Positions 41,426-52,340 of a stretch of DNA of 64,000 nt are shown here, in pieces. Numbering within the stretch: the first letter of the stretch is position 1; each line of letters starts with the position of its first letter. Under the pieces are notes generated by a model that was given only the letters and a program-made list of their open reading frames with translations, ran no database searches and was not told the origin of the DNA. Source of the stretch: Vibrio salilacus (GTDB taxonomy: Bacteria; Pseudomonadota; Gammaproteobacteria; Enterobacterales; Vibrionaceae); contig NZ_NIVQ01000002.1 in NCBI RefSeq assembly GCF_002811245.1, positions 186,001-250,000 of the forward strand. The letters are read 5' to 3'. Both the position numbers and the translations under genes were made by a program.

Positions 41426-43777
41426 CTATTTTTCGATGGCAAACTCAACACCTGACGGATCTTTTTCCAATGCAACTTTCAAGACTTCGTCAATCCAACG
41501 TACTGGAATAACAGTAAGATCAGCGATAACGTTGTCTGGAATCTCTTCCAAATCACGCTCGTTGTCTTTTGGAATAAGCACCGTTTTGATGCCACCACGG
41601 TGTGCCGCTAGCAACTTCTCTTTAAGGCCGCCAATCGGAAGCACTTCACCACGTAGGGTAATTTCCCCAGTCATTGCGACTTCAGCTTTAACCGGATTAC
41701 CAGTTAGGCTCGATACTAAAGCGGTACACATTGCGATACCCGCACTTGGACCATCTTTTGGTGTCGCACCTTCCGGCACGTGAACGTGAATATCACGCTT
41801 CTCATAGAAGTCGGTGTTAATTCCTAACTTCTCAGCACGCGAGCGAACCACGGTCATCGCAGCTTGAATCGACTCCTGCATCACATCGCCCAGAGAGCCT
41901 GTTTGAGTGAGCTTACCTTTACCTGGCATTGATTGCGTTTCGATAGTCAGCAGATCACCGCCCACTTCCGTCCAAGCTAGACCAGTAACTTGGCCGATAC
42001 GGTTGCTGTCTTCCGCTTTACCAAAGTCGTGGCGTTGGACCCCTAAGTACTCTTTGAGGTTATCCATGTTGACTGTGACTTTCTTCAGCTCTGGTGCCAG
42101 AAGAATGTTTTTAACCGCTTTACGACAAATCTTAGAAATTTCACGCTCTAGGCTACGTACCCCAGCTTCACGGGTGTAGTAACGGATAATGCCAATGATG
42201 GCTGAGTCTTCAATTTCGATTTCACCCGTTTTCAAGCCATTACGCGTAATCTGCTTTTCTACTAAATGGCGCTTAGCAATATTGAGCTTTTCGTCCTCGG
42301 TGTAACCTGACAGACGAATCACTTCCATACGATCCAGCAGTGGGCCAGGTATGTTCATCGAGTTAGACGTCGCAACAAACATCACATCAGAGAGATCGTA
42401 GTCAACCTCAAGGTAGTGGTCGTTAAATGCATTGTTCTGTTCAGGATCAAGTACTTCCAATAGAGCAGACGAAGGATCGCCACGCATGTCCGAAGACATT
42501 TTGTCAATCTCATCGAGTAAGAACAGCGGATTCTTAACGCCAACTTTCGACATTTTCTGAATCAGTTTACCAGGCATCGAGCCGATGTAAGTACGACGAT
42601 GTCCACGAATCTCCGCTTCATCACGCACGCCACCAAGTGCCATGCGGGTGTACTGGCGACCTGTTGCTGCTGCAATTGAACGACCTAATGAAGTTTTACC
42701 GACACCAGGAGGCCCAACAAGACAAAGAATCGGCCCTTTGAGCTTATTGATTCGGCTTTGTACCGCGAGGTATTCAAGAATGCGTTCTTTGACTCGCTCT
42801 AGACCATAATGATCTTCGTTAAGCACTTTTTCCGCTTTGGCGAGGTCTTTCTTCACTTTAGAGCGTTTGTTCCAAGGTACGCCAAGCATCCAATCAATAT
42901 AGCCACGTACCACTGTCGCTTCGGCCGACATCGGCGACATCATCTTCAGCTTTTGCAGTTCTTGCTCGGTTTTCTCGCGCGCTTCTTTTGGCATCTTAGC
43001 ATCGATGATTTTCTGCTTAAGCGTTTCAAATTCATCAACACCATCTTCGCTCTCACCCAGTTCTTTCTGAATCGCTTTCATTTGCTCATTCAGATAGTAC
43101 TCACGTTGAGATTTTTCCATCTGTTTCTTAACGCGGGTACGGATGCGCTTCTCAACTTGAAGTAAGTCGATTTCAGACTCCATTTGACCCATTAAGAACT
43201 CAAGACGCTCACTCACTTCAACCAGCTCAAGTACTCTCTGTTTGTCAGCCAACTTTAATGGCATGTGCGCCGCGATGGTATCAGCCAGACGCGCTGCTTC
43301 ATCAATACCATTGAGTGACGTTAGCACTTCAGGTGGAATCTTCTTGTTAAGCTTAATGAAGCCTTCAAACTGATTAATAGCACTACGAACAATCACTTCT
43401 TGCTCGCGCTCATCCAGCTCAGCCGTTGTAAGGTACTGAGCCTCAGCGTAAAAGAAGTCATTTTCGATAAAGTGGTTAATTTTGGCGCGTTGCTGACCTT
43501 CTACTAGCACTTTCACCGTGCCGTCTGGCAGTTTCAGTAGTTGTAGGATGGTGGCAACGGTACCCACTTCAAACATATCTGCCTGATTTGGCTCATCAGT
43601 ATCCGCTTCTTTTTGCGCTACTAATAACACTTGCTTGTTGTTATCCATCGCCGCCTCTAAACAGGCGATCGACTTTTCACGACCAACAAACAAAGGAATT
43701 ACCATATGCGGGTAAACGACTACATCCCTTAGAGGTAGTACGGGGATCTCGATACGTTCGGAACGTTCCAAGTTCAT
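41426..43777 (-). CDS. lon: ATP-dependent protease La (Lon)
   Basis: Cytosolic AAA+ serine protease for damaged and regulatory proteins. The 783 residues compare with 784 in E. coli. The N-terminal substrate domain begins [20 protein letters not shown]. Walker A is [15 protein letters not shown] (about residues 355-369) and Walker B is [14 protein letters not shown]. The Ser-Lys dyad is in [11 protein letters not shown] (Ser about 678) and in [17 protein letters not shown] (Lys about 721). It is downstream of clpX on the same strand with a terminator between them. HipB in the island below is a Lon substrate in E. coli, so this gene may set the half-life of that antitoxin. Confidence 0.97.
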   Translation of the reverse strand: MNLERSERIEIPVLPLRDVVVYPHMVIPLFVGREKSIACLEAAMDNNKQVLLVAQKEADTDEPNQADMFEVGTVATILQLLKLPDGTVKVLVEGQQRAKINHFIENDFFYAEAQYLTTAELDEREQEVIVRSAINQFEGFIKLNKKIPPEVLTSLNGIDEAARLADTIAAHMPLKLADKQRVLELVEVSERLEFLMGQMESEIDLLQVEKRIRTRVKKQMEKSQREYYLNEQMKAIQKELGESEDGVDEFETLKQKIIDAKMPKEAREKTEQELQKLKMMSPMSAEATVVRGYIDWMLGVPWNKRSKVKKDLAKAEKVLNEDHYGLERVKERILEYLAVQSRINKLKGPILCLVGPPGVGKTSLGRSIAAATGRQYTRMALGGVRDEAEIRGHRRTYIGSMPGKLIQKMSKVGVKNPLFLLDEIDKMSSDMRGDPSSALLEVLDPEQNNAFNDHYLEVDYDLSDVMFVATSNSMNIPGPLLDRMEVIRLSGYTEDEKLNIAKRHLVEKQITRNGLKTGEIEIEDSAIIGIIRYYTREAGVRSLEREISKICRKAVKNILLAPELKKVTVNMDNLKEYLGVQRHDFGKAEDSNRIGQVTGLAWTEVGGDLLTIETQSMPGKGKLTQTGSLGDVMQESIQAAMTVVRSRAEKLGINTDFYEKRDIHVHVPEGATPKDGPSAGIAMCTALVSSLTGNPVKAEVAMTGEITLRGEVLPIGGLKEKLLAAHRGGIKTVLIPKDNERDLEEIPDNVIADLTVIPVRWIDEVLKVALEKDPSGVEFAIEK

Positions 43778-43850
43778 ATGCTTCTCTCTTCCGCTTAGTC
43801 TTATGAGCAGTATATGGGGGCTAATTAATTGGATTCAATGAAAGAATAAA

Positions 43851-43880
43851 AAAAAGGGAGTAAATGATTACTCCCTTTTT
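43851..43880 (-). terminator. clpX terminator
   Basis: Perfect 13-bp stem (43851-43863 with 43868-43880) whose arms end in A5 and T5, with an ATGA loop. It could work in both directions, but the gene it serves is clpX on the minus strand. Confidence 0.88.
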
Positions 43881-43906
43881 ATCCGTATCTAAATCTGTGA
43901 TTTAGA

Positions 43907-45190
43907 TTATGATTCTGCGCCTGCAGCTTGATTATCTGAGTTGCTATAAATCAGCAGAGGCTTAGATTCACCTTTAATCACTGACTCATCAATAACGACT
44001 TTACTTACGTCTGTCATTGATGGCAGTTCATACATGGTTTCAAGCAACACGTTTTCTAGAATTGAACGTAGACCACGGGCACCTGTTTTGCGCTCCATCG
44101 CTTTTTTGGCGATAGCACGTAGGGCGTCTTCACGGAATTCGAGTTCAGCATCTTCTAGTTCAAACAGCGCTGCGTATTGTTTGGTCAGGGCATTCTTGGG
44201 TTCACACAGAATCTGAATCAGTGCGTCCTCGTCGAGCTCTGTCAACGTCGTTGTTACAGGCAGACGACCAATAAACTCAGGGATAAGGCCATATTTAACC
44301 AAATCTTCGGGTTCGACTTGAGTGAACAACTCACCCACAGTTTTGGTTTCGTCTTTTGAACGAACTTCGGCACCAAAGCCAATGCTTGTGCCTGTCGCAA
44401 CACGCTGCTCAATCACTTTATCGAGACCGGCAAAAGCACCACCACAAATAAATAGAATCTTAGAGGTATCTACTTGGAGGAACTCTTGTTGTGGATGCTT
44501 ACGACCACCTTGAGGTGGAACCGAAGCAACCGTGCCTTCGATCAATTTCAATAGCGCTTGCTGAACACCCTCACCCGACACGTCACGCGTGATCGATGGG
44601 TTTTCAGCTTTACGAGAAATCTTGTCGATTTCATCGATGTACACAATACCACGTTCCGCTTTAGCGACGTCGTAATCACATTTTTGCAGCAATTTCTGGA
44701 TGATGTTTTCGACATCTTCACCAACGTAACCCGCTTCTGTTAGCGTGGTTGCGTCAGCCATTGTGAATGGTACATCTAGGAAACGAGCTAAAGTCTCTGC
44801 CAACAGTGTTTTACCACTACCAGTTGGACCAATAAGAAGAATGTTACTTTTACCAAGCTCAACACCTTCGCTCGTTGTGTCTCCATTTCGTAAACGCTTA
44901 TAGTGGTTATAAACGGCTACTGCTAACACTTTCTTAGCGTAATCTTGACCGATCACGTAGTCATCAAGATGTTCACGAATATCGCGAGGCACAGGAAGCG
45001 CTTCGGATTGTTTCTTTGGTAGAACATCTTTAATTTCTTCACGAATAATGTCGTTACACAAATCGACACATTCGTCACAAATATAGACTGACGGACCAGC
45101 GATTAGCTTGCGAACTTCGTGCTGGCTTTTGCCGCAGAAAGAGCAGTAAAGAAGCTTACTACTACCGCTCTCTTTGCTTTTATCTGTCAT
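43907..45190 (-). CDS. clpX: ClpX unfoldase, ATPase subunit of ClpXP
   Basis: AAA+ unfoldase that feeds substrates (for example ssrA-tagged) to ClpP. It has 427 residues. The N-terminal zinc-binding domain has C16, C19, C38 and C41 (CSFC and CDEC). Walker A is [15 protein letters not shown] (about 121-135) and Walker B is [11 protein letters not shown]. The ClpP-contact IGF-type loop should lie in the segment [11 protein letters not shown], and the pore loop region is [10 protein letters not shown]. It lies 65 bases after clpP, the classical operon order tig-clpP-clpX-lon. Confidence 0.97.
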   Translation of the reverse strand: MTDKSKESGSSKLLYCSFCGKSQHEVRKLIAGPSVYICDECVDLCNDIIREEIKDVLPKKQSEALPVPRDIREHLDDYVIGQDYAKKVLAVAVYNHYKRLRNGDTTSEGVELGKSNILLIGPTGSGKTLLAETLARFLDVPFTMADATTLTEAGYVGEDVENIIQKLLQKCDYDVAKAERGIVYIDEIDKISRKAENPSITRDVSGEGVQQALLKLIEGTVASVPPQGGRKHPQQEFLQVDTSKILFICGGAFAGLDKVIEQRVATGTSIGFGAEVRSKDETKTVGELFTQVEPEDLVKYGLIPEFIGRLPVTTTLTELDEDALIQILCEPKNALTKQYAALFELEDAELEFREDALRAIAKKAMERKTGARGLRSILENVLLETMYELPSMTDVSKVVIDESVIKGESKPLLIYSNSDNQAAGAES

Positions 45191-45255
45191 TCGCTAACCT
45201 CTTAGCCTTTACTGATATAAATTGAGTGTATATCAATATACCCCAATCTTGCTAG

Positions 45256-45882
45256 TTATTCGCCGCGTTGAGTCAGAATTGCATCGACTAAACCGTATTC
45301 CACAGCTTGATCTGCTGCCATAAAGTTATCGCGGTCAGTATCACGCTCAATCACTTCTAGTGGCTGGCCGGTATGCTCAGCAAGAAGTTTATTGAGTCTT
45401 TGTTTAATGGTCAGAATTTCTTGGGCATGGATCTGGATATCAGATGCCTGACCTTGGAAACCACCCAATGGTTGGTGAATCATCACACGTGAGTTAGGTA
45501 AAACGTAACGTTTACCTTGAGCACCACCTGCGAGCAGAAAAGCACCCATTGAACAAGCTTGTCCCATACAAACCGTGCTTACATTTGGCTTAATAAACTG
45601 CATGGTGTCGTAAATAGACATACCTGCTGTTACGCTGCCACCTGGCGAGTTAATGTAGAGGAAAATGTCTTTGTCTGGGTTTTCAGATTCAAGGAAAAGT
45701 AGCTGAGCCACGACAAGATTTGCCATCTGATCTTCTACTTGACCGGTTAGGAATATGACACGTTCTTTAAGCAAACGAGAGTAAATGTCGTAAGAACGTT
45801 CACCACGGGAAGTCTGTTCAACCACCATTGGTACTAGCGCGTCTAAAATTGGTGACATTGCATTTTTTTCTTGGTAGCTCAT
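45256..45882 (-). CDS. clpP: ClpP protease subunit
   Basis: Tetradecameric serine protease chamber. The 208 residues show the triad S111 in [10 protein letters not shown]136 in VMIHQPLGG and D185 in RDTDRDNF, at the same numbering as the E. coli precursor. The short N-terminal propeptide is removed on maturation. An oxyanion-hole loop [17 protein letters not shown] is present. It is 105 bases downstream of tig and 65 upstream of clpX. Confidence 0.97.
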   Translation of the reverse strand: MSYQEKNAMSPILDALVPMVVEQTSRGERSYDIYSRLLKERVIFLTGQVEDQMANLVVAQLLFLESENPDKDIFLYINSPGGSVTAGMSIYDTMQFIKPNVSTVCMGQACSMGAFLLAGGAQGKRYVLPNSRVMIHQPLGGFQGQASDIQIHAQEILTIKQRLNKLLAEHTGQPLEVIERDTDRDNFMAADQAVEYGLVDAILTQRGE

Positions 45883-45987
45883 ATTGTTATGTCCCTAAAA
45901 TAAATGGCCCGGATGAAGTATTTCATACGGACCATTGTTAGCAGAATAGTTAACGTTAAGTCAACCTTCTAAGCACTATATTGCTTA

Positions 45988-47292
45988 TTACGCTGCTGGC
46001 TGCTGGTTCATTAGCTCGTTGAAGCTAACGGCCGCGTCAGTCACCTGAGCTTTCGCAATGATAGCGTCAATTGCTTGCTCTTCTAGAGCAACGTTACGCA
46101 TGTTGTTCATCATTTGCTCGTTTTGCTCGTAGTAAGCAACGACTTCTGCTGGATCTTCGTATGCTGTCGCCATCTCTTCGATGATAGCTTTCACTTTTTC
46201 GTCGTCCGCTTTTAGCTCTTCAGACTTGATCACTTCACCTAGAAGCAGACCAACAACTACGCGACGTTTAGCTTGCTCTTCGAACAATTCGCGTGGAAGC
46301 TGCGCTGCTGCTTCAGGGTTACCGCCAAAGCGTTGCGCAGCTTGCTGACGTAGCGTACCGATCTCTTGATCGATAAGTGCGGTAGGAACATCGATGTCGT
46401 TCTCTTTCACTAGGCCGTCAAGCGCTTGCTCTTTGATACGGTTTTTGATCGCTTGCTTAAGCTCACGTTCCATGTTCTTACGAACTTCTGCTTTAAGTGC
46501 ATCAATACCACCTTCAGCTACACCGAACTTAGAAACAAACTCGTCGTTTAGTTCTGGTAGCTCACGCGCTTCAACTTTGTTTACTTTGATAGCAAACTTA
46601 GCCGCTTTACCTTTTAGGTTTTCAGCGTGGTAATCTTCAGGGAATGTCACATCGATTTCGAATTCCATACCAGCAGTCTTACCTGCGATACCATCTTCAA
46701 AACCTGGGATCATACGACCTGCACCCATTTCTAGTGGGAAGTTTTCAGCTTTACCGCCTTCAAACTCTTCACCGTCAATAGAACCAACGAAATCAATGGT
46801 CGCACGCTTGCCTTCGCCAGCAGCTTCTTCAACTTCAACCCAAGCAGCTTGCTGCTTGCGAAGTGTGTCGATCATCTCTTCAACGTCAGCATCTTGAACT
46901 TCAGTTGTTGGTTTTTCAACAGTGATCTTATCAAGACCTTTCAGCTCAACTTCTGGGTAAACTTCAAAAGTTGCAGTGAAAACTAGGTCTTGACCTTCAT
47001 TGTTCTCTACTGGAGCGAAAGCTGGTGCGCCTGCTGGGTTGATTTTTTCTTTAACGATCGCTTCGATGAAGTGACGTTGCATTACTTCGCCCATCACGTC
47101 TTGACGTACTGCTTTGCCGTACATCTGCGCAACCATTTTTAGCGGCACTTTGCCTTTACGGAAACCATCGAAACGACGGTTTTTTGCGATGTTGCGTAGT
47201 TCAGCTGTTACAGCATCTTCGATGTTTGCAGCAGGAACAGTAATGTTTAGACGACGCTGTAGGCCCTCTAGCGTTTCAACAGTAACTTGCAT
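45988..47292 (-). CDS. tig: Trigger factor
   Basis: Ribosome-bound chaperone and prolyl isomerase at the nascent-chain exit. The 434 residues (E. coli 432) have an N-terminal ribosome-binding domain with the signature [13 protein letters not shown], the equivalent of the E. coli G-F-R-x-G-K loop. An FKBP-type PPIase domain covers about 150-245 ([20 protein letters not shown]), followed by the C-terminal cradle helices. GAGG lies about ten bases before the ATG. It heads the tig-clpP-clpX-lon cluster. Confidence 0.97.
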   Translation of the reverse strand: MQVTVETLEGLQRRLNITVPAANIEDAVTAELRNIAKNRRFDGFRKGKVPLKMVAQMYGKAVRQDVMGEVMQRHFIEAIVKEKINPAGAPAFAPVENNEGQDLVFTATFEVYPEVELKGLDKITVEKPTTEVQDADVEEMIDTLRKQQAAWVEVEEAAGEGKRATIDFVGSIDGEEFEGGKAENFPLEMGAGRMIPGFEDGIAGKTAGMEFEIDVTFPEDYHAENLKGKAAKFAIKVNKVEARELPELNDEFVSKFGVAEGGIDALKAEVRKNMERELKQAIKNRIKEQALDGLVKENDIDVPTALIDQEIGTLRQQAAQRFGGNPEAAAQLPRELFEEQAKRRVVVGLLLGEVIKSEELKADDEKVKAIIEEMATAYEDPAEVVAYYEQNEQMMNNMRNVALEEQAIDAIIAKAQVTDAAVSFNELMNQQPAA

Positions 47293-47797
47293 TATTCATT
47301 AACCTCAAAACTGGCTCAGATTACTGAGCTTATGTGCTCCACTCGTATTATAGAGAGAACCCATCCTTGTATGTACTCTATGAGTACTCTTGATAAATCG
47401 AGTATCGGAAACTAAGCCATCTTAGTTACCGGACTAATCAGCGATATCTTCTCGAACAATCGTCGCTAAAGGTATCTCCGATTAGCCTCAGGATTAAAAA
47501 TTTAGACGCAGCATTCTACCGAGCAGATCGATAGCTGTCGAGCCGATCGCAGAGATCGCCACGCGATAACCCTAAAAACTCACTTAACTGCTAAAAAAAA
47601 CACCAATTACGGTTTCTTTGCACTCAGAAATGGGGACATTAAAGTCTTTTTCAAGAGAAACTAATGTTTTTTTTGAGTTTAAAGACAAAAGTCGATCTAA
47701 GTCCGGTTTTATCCCTCAATTTATCAATGCCCCTAAACACATTTGTAACAAAACCCTTTACGCTATAGCCAGTTAAAGAAGTCATTCAGGGATTGAA
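47293..47797. other. 505-base gene-free region upstream of tig
   Basis: Contains the divergent promoters of tig (minus) and of the dctB remnant (plus). I see no convincing ORF, tRNA or terminator. Short A/T runs (AAAAAAA near 47595, TTTTTTTT near 47670) occur. No operator could be assigned. Confidence 0.5.
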
Positions 47798-48222
47798 ATG
47801 CTAACGTTTCGTCGCAGCAAATTTACTCTGCTGGTGCTGTACGTTTTTGTCGTTATCGGTGGCTCAATTTGGTTTTGGCAATCAAGTCAAAACAGGCAGT
47901 TAGCAAACCATCAAGAACAACTAGAACGTTTTGCGGAGTACATTTCTAGTAAACTCGATAAGTATGTGCATTTACCGCAGTTAATCGCCAAAAACCCCGC
48001 TCTAGTTGCCGCTCTCCAGTCGACGGACGCTTACCTGCTTGATGAATATGACAATACCATTGCGTCAAGCAACGATAACTGGTTGTTTAAAAGTTTAACC
48101 CCTCTTTCTGAACAAGATCGTTTGGCCATTCTTAATAGTCGTCAGTACTTAGATCAACCGATTCGTTCAATGAATCTTATTGGGGATATAAGCCAAGAAC
48201 ATGCTGAATTAAAAAACCCGAC
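47798..48222 (+). pseudogene. dctB remnant: N-terminus of C4-dicarboxylate sensor kinase
   Basis: The frame opens like a DctB sensor kinase: basic start, membrane helix LLVLYVFVVIGGSIWFW, then HQEQLERFAEYISSKLDKYVHLPQLI. The rest is compressed: TDAYLLDEYDNTIASSN comes right after ALVAALQS, and LFKSLTPLSEQDRLAILNSR resembles the end of the periplasmic sensor. From memory of the family, more than 100 sensor residues are missing. The kinase core (H-box, ATPase) is absent. Near 48222 the sequence passes into the antisense of dctP, and the frame ends at 48295. The upstream ribosome site CAGGGA survives. It is a deletion derivative and not a working kinase. Confidence 0.75.
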
Positions 48223-48717
48223 GTCCTCGGGAGAGATAAGTGGCTGGTTAGCCGACATCTGCTTCATGCCATTATGCCAAAACGCCAAGCCTTGAAGGCC
48301 ACGGCGACGCATTGCATTCTTGAGCTGTTCACCTGCTTGTGAATTTTGGAAACGGTCAACCGCTTCAACATCTTCAAACAAGAAAGGCAGATCGAAGATA
48401 CGGTATTTTTTAGTGAACTTTTCAAACTTTGATAAAGAAGGGGCAGCAAGTTGCACATCACCATTAAGCAGCGCTTCAAGCACTTTATCATCATCATAAA
48501 GCGTTGAGTTTGGGAAAACCTGTATGCACATTTTCCCATTCATCTCTTCGTTGACACGCTTTTCAAGTAATGAAGCCGCGATTCCTTTCGGGTGTTTATC
48601 TGTATTCGTTACATGGCTGAACTTGATGACCGTTTCACCCGGGTCACAGTTCGCCGCAGCATTAAAACTGGTCACAGCAAGAATTGAAGCAGATAGTAAG
48701 GTCAATGGCTTAAGCAT
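48220..48717 (-). pseudogene. dctP remnant: N-terminal half of TRAP dicarboxylate-binding protein
   Basis: Begins as a normal DctP: signal peptide MLKPLTLLSASILAVTSFNA, then TVIKFSHVTNTDKHPKG, with a good AAGGAGA ribosome site. Homology runs through DLPFLFEDVEAVDRF and GLAFWHNGMKQMSANQP to ISPEDV near 48220. It then breaks into unrelated GFFNSACSW, which is dctB antisense. About half of a normal protein (roughly 330 residues) is present. The membrane subunits dctQ and dctM are gone, so no C4-dicarboxylate TRAP uptake can come from this locus. The 298 bases upstream to selO hold no further gene. Confidence 0.8.
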
Positions 48718-49015
48718 TATTATTCTCCTTGTTAAATGAACAACCCCATCACTGGGTGTTGATATTTATATAAGGGCAATAACCAAGCCAAGTTAGAAAA
48801 AAGACAATTAATAATTATAAATCAATAATTTATGAAAACCTCGCATTTTTGCGCTCTGTTTGAGATCACATCTTGCAACACAAATGGGTGGAAACGTACC
48901 CATCAAAAAAACCAAGACGGGTCAATTGACACATATTTAAAAAAAATATAAAGAAGACAAACCAAATGACCATGACGCAACTTGACCAGCCCTCGTCACA
49001 TTTTGTTAACACTTG

Positions 49016-50476
49016 TTATGAGGAGCAGCTTATCTCCATCTTTTTGCCCCATTGCGGCGGTAAATTCGCGTACGCTGTCATCTCGGGTTGTTCATCATAA
49101 GGCTGGGCCAATAATCGAGCTAAGCGCTCCACCTCACTAAAGTCCCCTTGTTCAGCTTTATCAATCGCAATTTGTGCTAGGTAATTGCGTAAAATGTATT
49201 TCGGATTCACCGTTCGCATCTTATGGCAACGCTGCTCGGCTGTTAATGGATTGCCTTGCTCATCTCGTTCTAATTCACAGCGTAATAAGTATGAATTTAA
49301 CCATGGCTGGGCCGCTTGGCGGTCAATAAACAGATCCAGTAACGCCGCAATGCCGTGACGATCGACACAGGAGAGCTCGCGGAAGAAACGCGTATAATCA
49401 ATTGAGTGTGTTTCGAGGAGTTCAAACATTTCCGCAAACAACTGGCTGTCTTGCGCTTGTTTACTCAATAAGCCCAATTTTGCCCGCATGCGCTGGCTAA
49501 AACAGTCACTCAAATGCTGTTCGAATTGCGCTAGTTGTTGCTCTAGGTCGGCGCGCTCAATCAAAGGGGACAAACTGTGTGCCAATGCAGATAAGTTCCA
49601 CAATGCAATACGCGGTTGCTGATCAAACGCATAACGCCCTTGATAATCAGAATGATTACAAATGTAGCCAGGTTCGTAGTCATCCAAAAAGCCAAACGGC
49701 CCATAATCAAAGGTTTCACCAAGAATCGACATATTGTCAGTATTCATCACCCCATGCGCAAAGCCGTACGCTTGCCACCAGGCGATCATTTCAGCCGTTC
49801 GCGTTACAATATGATGAAACATCGCCGCATAAGGATTTTGCTGCCCTTTACAATCAGGCAGATACCATTCGATGACTTTATCGGCGAGCAGCTTGAGTTG
49901 GTCAATTTGATTGGTATAGAAGAAATGCTCAAAGTGGCCGAAACGGATATGCGTGCGTGCAGTGCGCAGTAATAAGGCACCCTGCTCACATTTTTCACGA
50001 TATACCGGCGTATCGCTGACCAACATACCAAGTGCTCTCGTGGTTGGAACACCTAAAGCGGCCATCGCTTCGCTGCACAGATACTCTCGAATCGTTGATC
50101 GCAGCACAGCACGGCCATCGCCCATTCTCGAATAAGGCGTTAGACCTGCGCCTTTTAAGTGTAAATCAAACCATTCACCTTCGCGGTTACTCAACTCACC
50201 AAGTAATACGCCTCGCCCATCACCCAAATCCGGATTATAAGCACCAAACTGGTGACCTGCGTATTTCATCGCTAAAGGTAAAGTACCGTCAGGTAACACT
50301 TCTCCGGTAAAAAGGCATTTTAACTCACCTTGTGGCGCGGATTGAGGTAGATCAAAGGTATCAGCTAGCTGAGCGTTCCAAATAACCCAACGTGTCAATT
50401 CTAATGGCTGAGGAGTGACATAAGAGTAAAACTGACTCGGTAGTAGAGAGAAACGATGTGTAAGTGATGACAACAT
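49016..50476 (-). CDS. selO: Protein adenylyltransferase SelO (YdiU)
   Basis: Pseudokinase-fold enzyme that AMPylates proteins on Ser, Thr and Tyr and protects against oxidative stress. About 486 residues from the ATG at 50476; a GTG at 50521 would add 15. The signature blocks are [59 protein letters not shown] and [15 protein letters not shown]. The C-terminus is ISCSS, with the cysteine that replaces selenocysteine of eukaryotic SelO. The ribosome site is weak, so the start is less certain than the rest. It is monocistronic. Confidence 0.92.
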   Translation of the reverse strand: MLSSLTHRFSLLPSQFYSYVTPQPLELTRWVIWNAQLADTFDLPQSAPQGELKCLFTGEVLPDGTLPLAMKYAGHQFGAYNPDLGDGRGVLLGELSNREGEWFDLHLKGAGLTPYSRMGDGRAVLRSTIREYLCSEAMAALGVPTTRALGMLVSDTPVYREKCEQGALLLRTARTHIRFGHFEHFFYTNQIDQLKLLADKVIEWYLPDCKGQQNPYAAMFHHIVTRTAEMIAWWQAYGFAHGVMNTDNMSILGETFDYGPFGFLDDYEPGYICNHSDYQGRYAFDQQPRIALWNLSALAHSLSPLIERADLEQQLAQFEQHLSDCFSQRMRAKLGLLSKQAQDSQLFAEMFELLETHSIDYTRFFRELSCVDRHGIAALLDLFIDRQAAQPWLNSYLLRCELERDEQGNPLTAEQRCHKMRTVNPKYILRNYLAQIAIDKAEQGDFSEVERLARLLAQPYDEQPEMTAYANLPPQWGKKMEISCSS

Positions 50477-50521
50477 TAAGACATACAAACTATTAACCAA
50501 ATAATAGTTTGACGCTAGCAC

Positions 50522-50771
50522 ACTGGTTTAACGATATCTAGCAACACTGTTGCTTAAAACGCAACATTAGGTAAATTTTTATCTTCGTTAGAAGGCATAT
50601 TCAAACCAAGGTTATAAGCCGAAACACAACATCATAAAAAGAAAAATATAGTCAATATAGCGAGCAAAGAAAATAGAAAACAGGCTGTGCAAACGAACAA
50701 TGATGAAGCGATTTAGCTAAGTTTACGAGCTTTCTGTACAAAAAAGGGCCAACATCACTTTTTATTGCCCG
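50522..50771. other. AT-rich gap between DUF2913 gene and selO
   Basis: 250 bases, strongly A/T-rich, with no ORF or clear hairpin. It must contain the selO promoter on the minus strand. Confidence 0.45.
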
Positions 50772-51383
50772 TTATTTTCTCAAGCTTAAGGATATACGCA
50801 CAAAATCACCATCTTCGAACTCAAGTTTGTGGTCAAACAACGATGAAGAATAGATGATACGTAAGAACGCATTTTTCTCGCCGTACGTACCACGAAACAG
50901 CATCGAAATATCATTAACCAGTCGATTTCGGTGGTTAAAATGCGCATTTAAATCTTGCGAGAGTACACACAACAAACACCCTTTGCTGTTATGTTTAAGA
51001 TCAACAGATTCTGGGCTTGATACCAAAACGGTGGTATTGAGTTCTTTCTCTAAGGTATTCACTAACAGTAGAAAGCTGTCGAGGTGAGGAAGCTCATCCC
51101 CTTCCGATGGCGTGAGTAAGTTACCCAGCATACCTTCCATATCCAAACGCTGAGCACGGGCGTGGCTCACAAGTGAGCGCACTTTCTTTTTCAAGGGTTT
51201 GTATTTCTTGCTGTTGGCGGCCTTATTTAACCACGCAGAGAGGATATCGTTGATGTCTGAACGTGGCTTACGCACCAAAACCTTACCTACATGATTCGTT
51301 CGCAGGTGAAGTAAAGCATGCAGGGCTAACTCGGCCAGCAAAGGTTCAAACTCTGGTTTAATATTGGTATGGATACTGCGCAT
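50772..51383 (-). CDS. DUF2913-type hypothetical protein
   Basis: A 203-residue soluble protein beginning MRSIHTNIKPEFEPLLAELA and ending DFVRISLSLRK. A helical N-terminal half carries a basic stretch (KKYKPLKKKVRSLVSHARAQ), and a mixed alpha/beta C-terminal half follows. I believe it belongs to DUF2913, a family almost limited to Vibrionaceae and relatives with no known function; this is from memory and not certain. It borders the ancestral left side of the tRNA-Arg island. Confidence 0.7.
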   Translation of the reverse strand: MRSIHTNIKPEFEPLLAELALHALLHLRTNHVGKVLVRKPRSDINDILSAWLNKAANSKKYKPLKKKVRSLVSHARAQRLDMEGMLGNLLTPSEGDELPHLDSFLLLVNTLEKELNTTVLVSSPESVDLKHNSKGCLLCVLSQDLNAHFNHRNRLVNDISMLFRGTYGEKNAFLRIIYSSSLFDHKLEFEDGDFVRISLSLRK

Positions 51384-51525
51384 GTTCTCTGAACGTAAAG
51401 AGCCAAACTTAGGTTTGGTCTATTTGTTTTAGAAGGAGAGATATGCTACCGAAAAGCTTTGCGTAAGTACAGTAGGCTGTTTTAAATGATCACAAAAGCA
51501 CCACCATGGCACCTCAGAAACGACA

Positions 51526-51558
51526 AAGGCCTGACAACTTGATAAGCTGTCAGGCCTT
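51526..51558 (-). terminator. Hairpin just left of attL (original tRNA-Arg terminator?)
   Basis: AAGGCCTGACA (51526-51536) pairs with TGTCAGGCCTT (51548-51558), with inner CTT/AAG pairing. It lies eight bases left of the truncated tRNA repeat, in the place where the terminator of tRNA-Arg would be before the island was inserted. Confidence 0.55.
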
Positions 51559-51565
51559 ATAGAAT

Positions 51566-51591
51566 ATGGCACGCCCTGTAGGATTCGAACC
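51566..51591 (-). repeat. Left attachment repeat: orphan tRNA-Arg 3' end
   Basis: 26 bases identical to 57648-57673: the T-arm 3' half, acceptor 3' strand and CCA of tRNA-Arg(UCU), read on the minus strand. Identity stops exactly within the T-stem, after which the sequence is unrelated. Confidence 0.85.
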
Positions 51592-52340
51592 CTTATAGAG
51601 TATAAATCCTATATCCACTCGGTGGGTGGGTGAGTAATCTCACCGCCACAAATTACCATTTCTCAATCGGAACAACTTGTCTGAACACCGGGATGACGGG
51701 GATTCTTGCCCTCCCTGTATGCACTCAAATATATAAAGTGCAGAGCTTTCCGTCATCCCATCCACGACAATTTATTGATGCACTGAAGTGCAAACGTGGA
51801 ACTCTCAATTAGTGCATCCGAGTGCAAGCGTAGATCAGAAATAATGCTACTTCGTATCTCTCATCTATCTCAGATATAACACGTGCTTAACAATGAGTGT
51901 TAACGATCATGGATGCTTAACTCTCTGCCCTTTTTGTCATCATTAAAGTCCGCAGTATTAGTTCGAGCAGAGCCCACCACTGAGCCAATATATACACCGA
52001 GTTTAATCCGTGCTTACTTCTCTTTATTTAGAGTCATTTCTTTGAGATTCTTTGAGTGGTCAAGCCTTTTACCCACTAAAAGTCCATTATATTACCCTTA
52101 TAAAGATAGGTATGGACAATGTCAGGGGGGATTGAAGGTAGTCAGCTTTCGCAAGGATTCATAACTAATGTTACATCGCTTAGTTGATGACTGATGGTGT
52201 TACGCACTTCTGCTATAGCACGTCTCTGGACAGTTCTGTGTTATATGTATTGTTAAATTAGCATTTAACGGATTACTTTAGGTATAGCAAAACCTTTAAT
52301 GTAATGGCCAAATTCACTTAGCTACTACAATGGGGCGTTT
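51592..52340. other. Gene-free left part of the island
   Basis: About 750 bases with no convincing gene. It contains an inverted repeat at 51690-51759 and a cluster of TGCACT/AGTGCA palindromes (51720-51742, 51779-51792, 51813-51826). The ORFs in it are short and lack ribosome sites. The missing integrase would be expected here or near the tRNA, but no recognisable fragment was seen. Confidence 0.5.
51690..51759. repeat. Nested inverted repeat, 70 bases
   Basis: GGGATGACGG (51690-51699) pairs with CCGTCATCCC (51750-51759). Inside it TGCACT (51720-51725) pairs with AGTGCA (51737-51742). This could be a REP/MITE-like element or a long hairpin RNA. Confidence 0.6.

Noticed and set aside
48718..49015. 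Sigma-54 promoter for the dctP remnant
   Set aside because: A TTGC-like element exists, but no GG at the right -24 position could be found.
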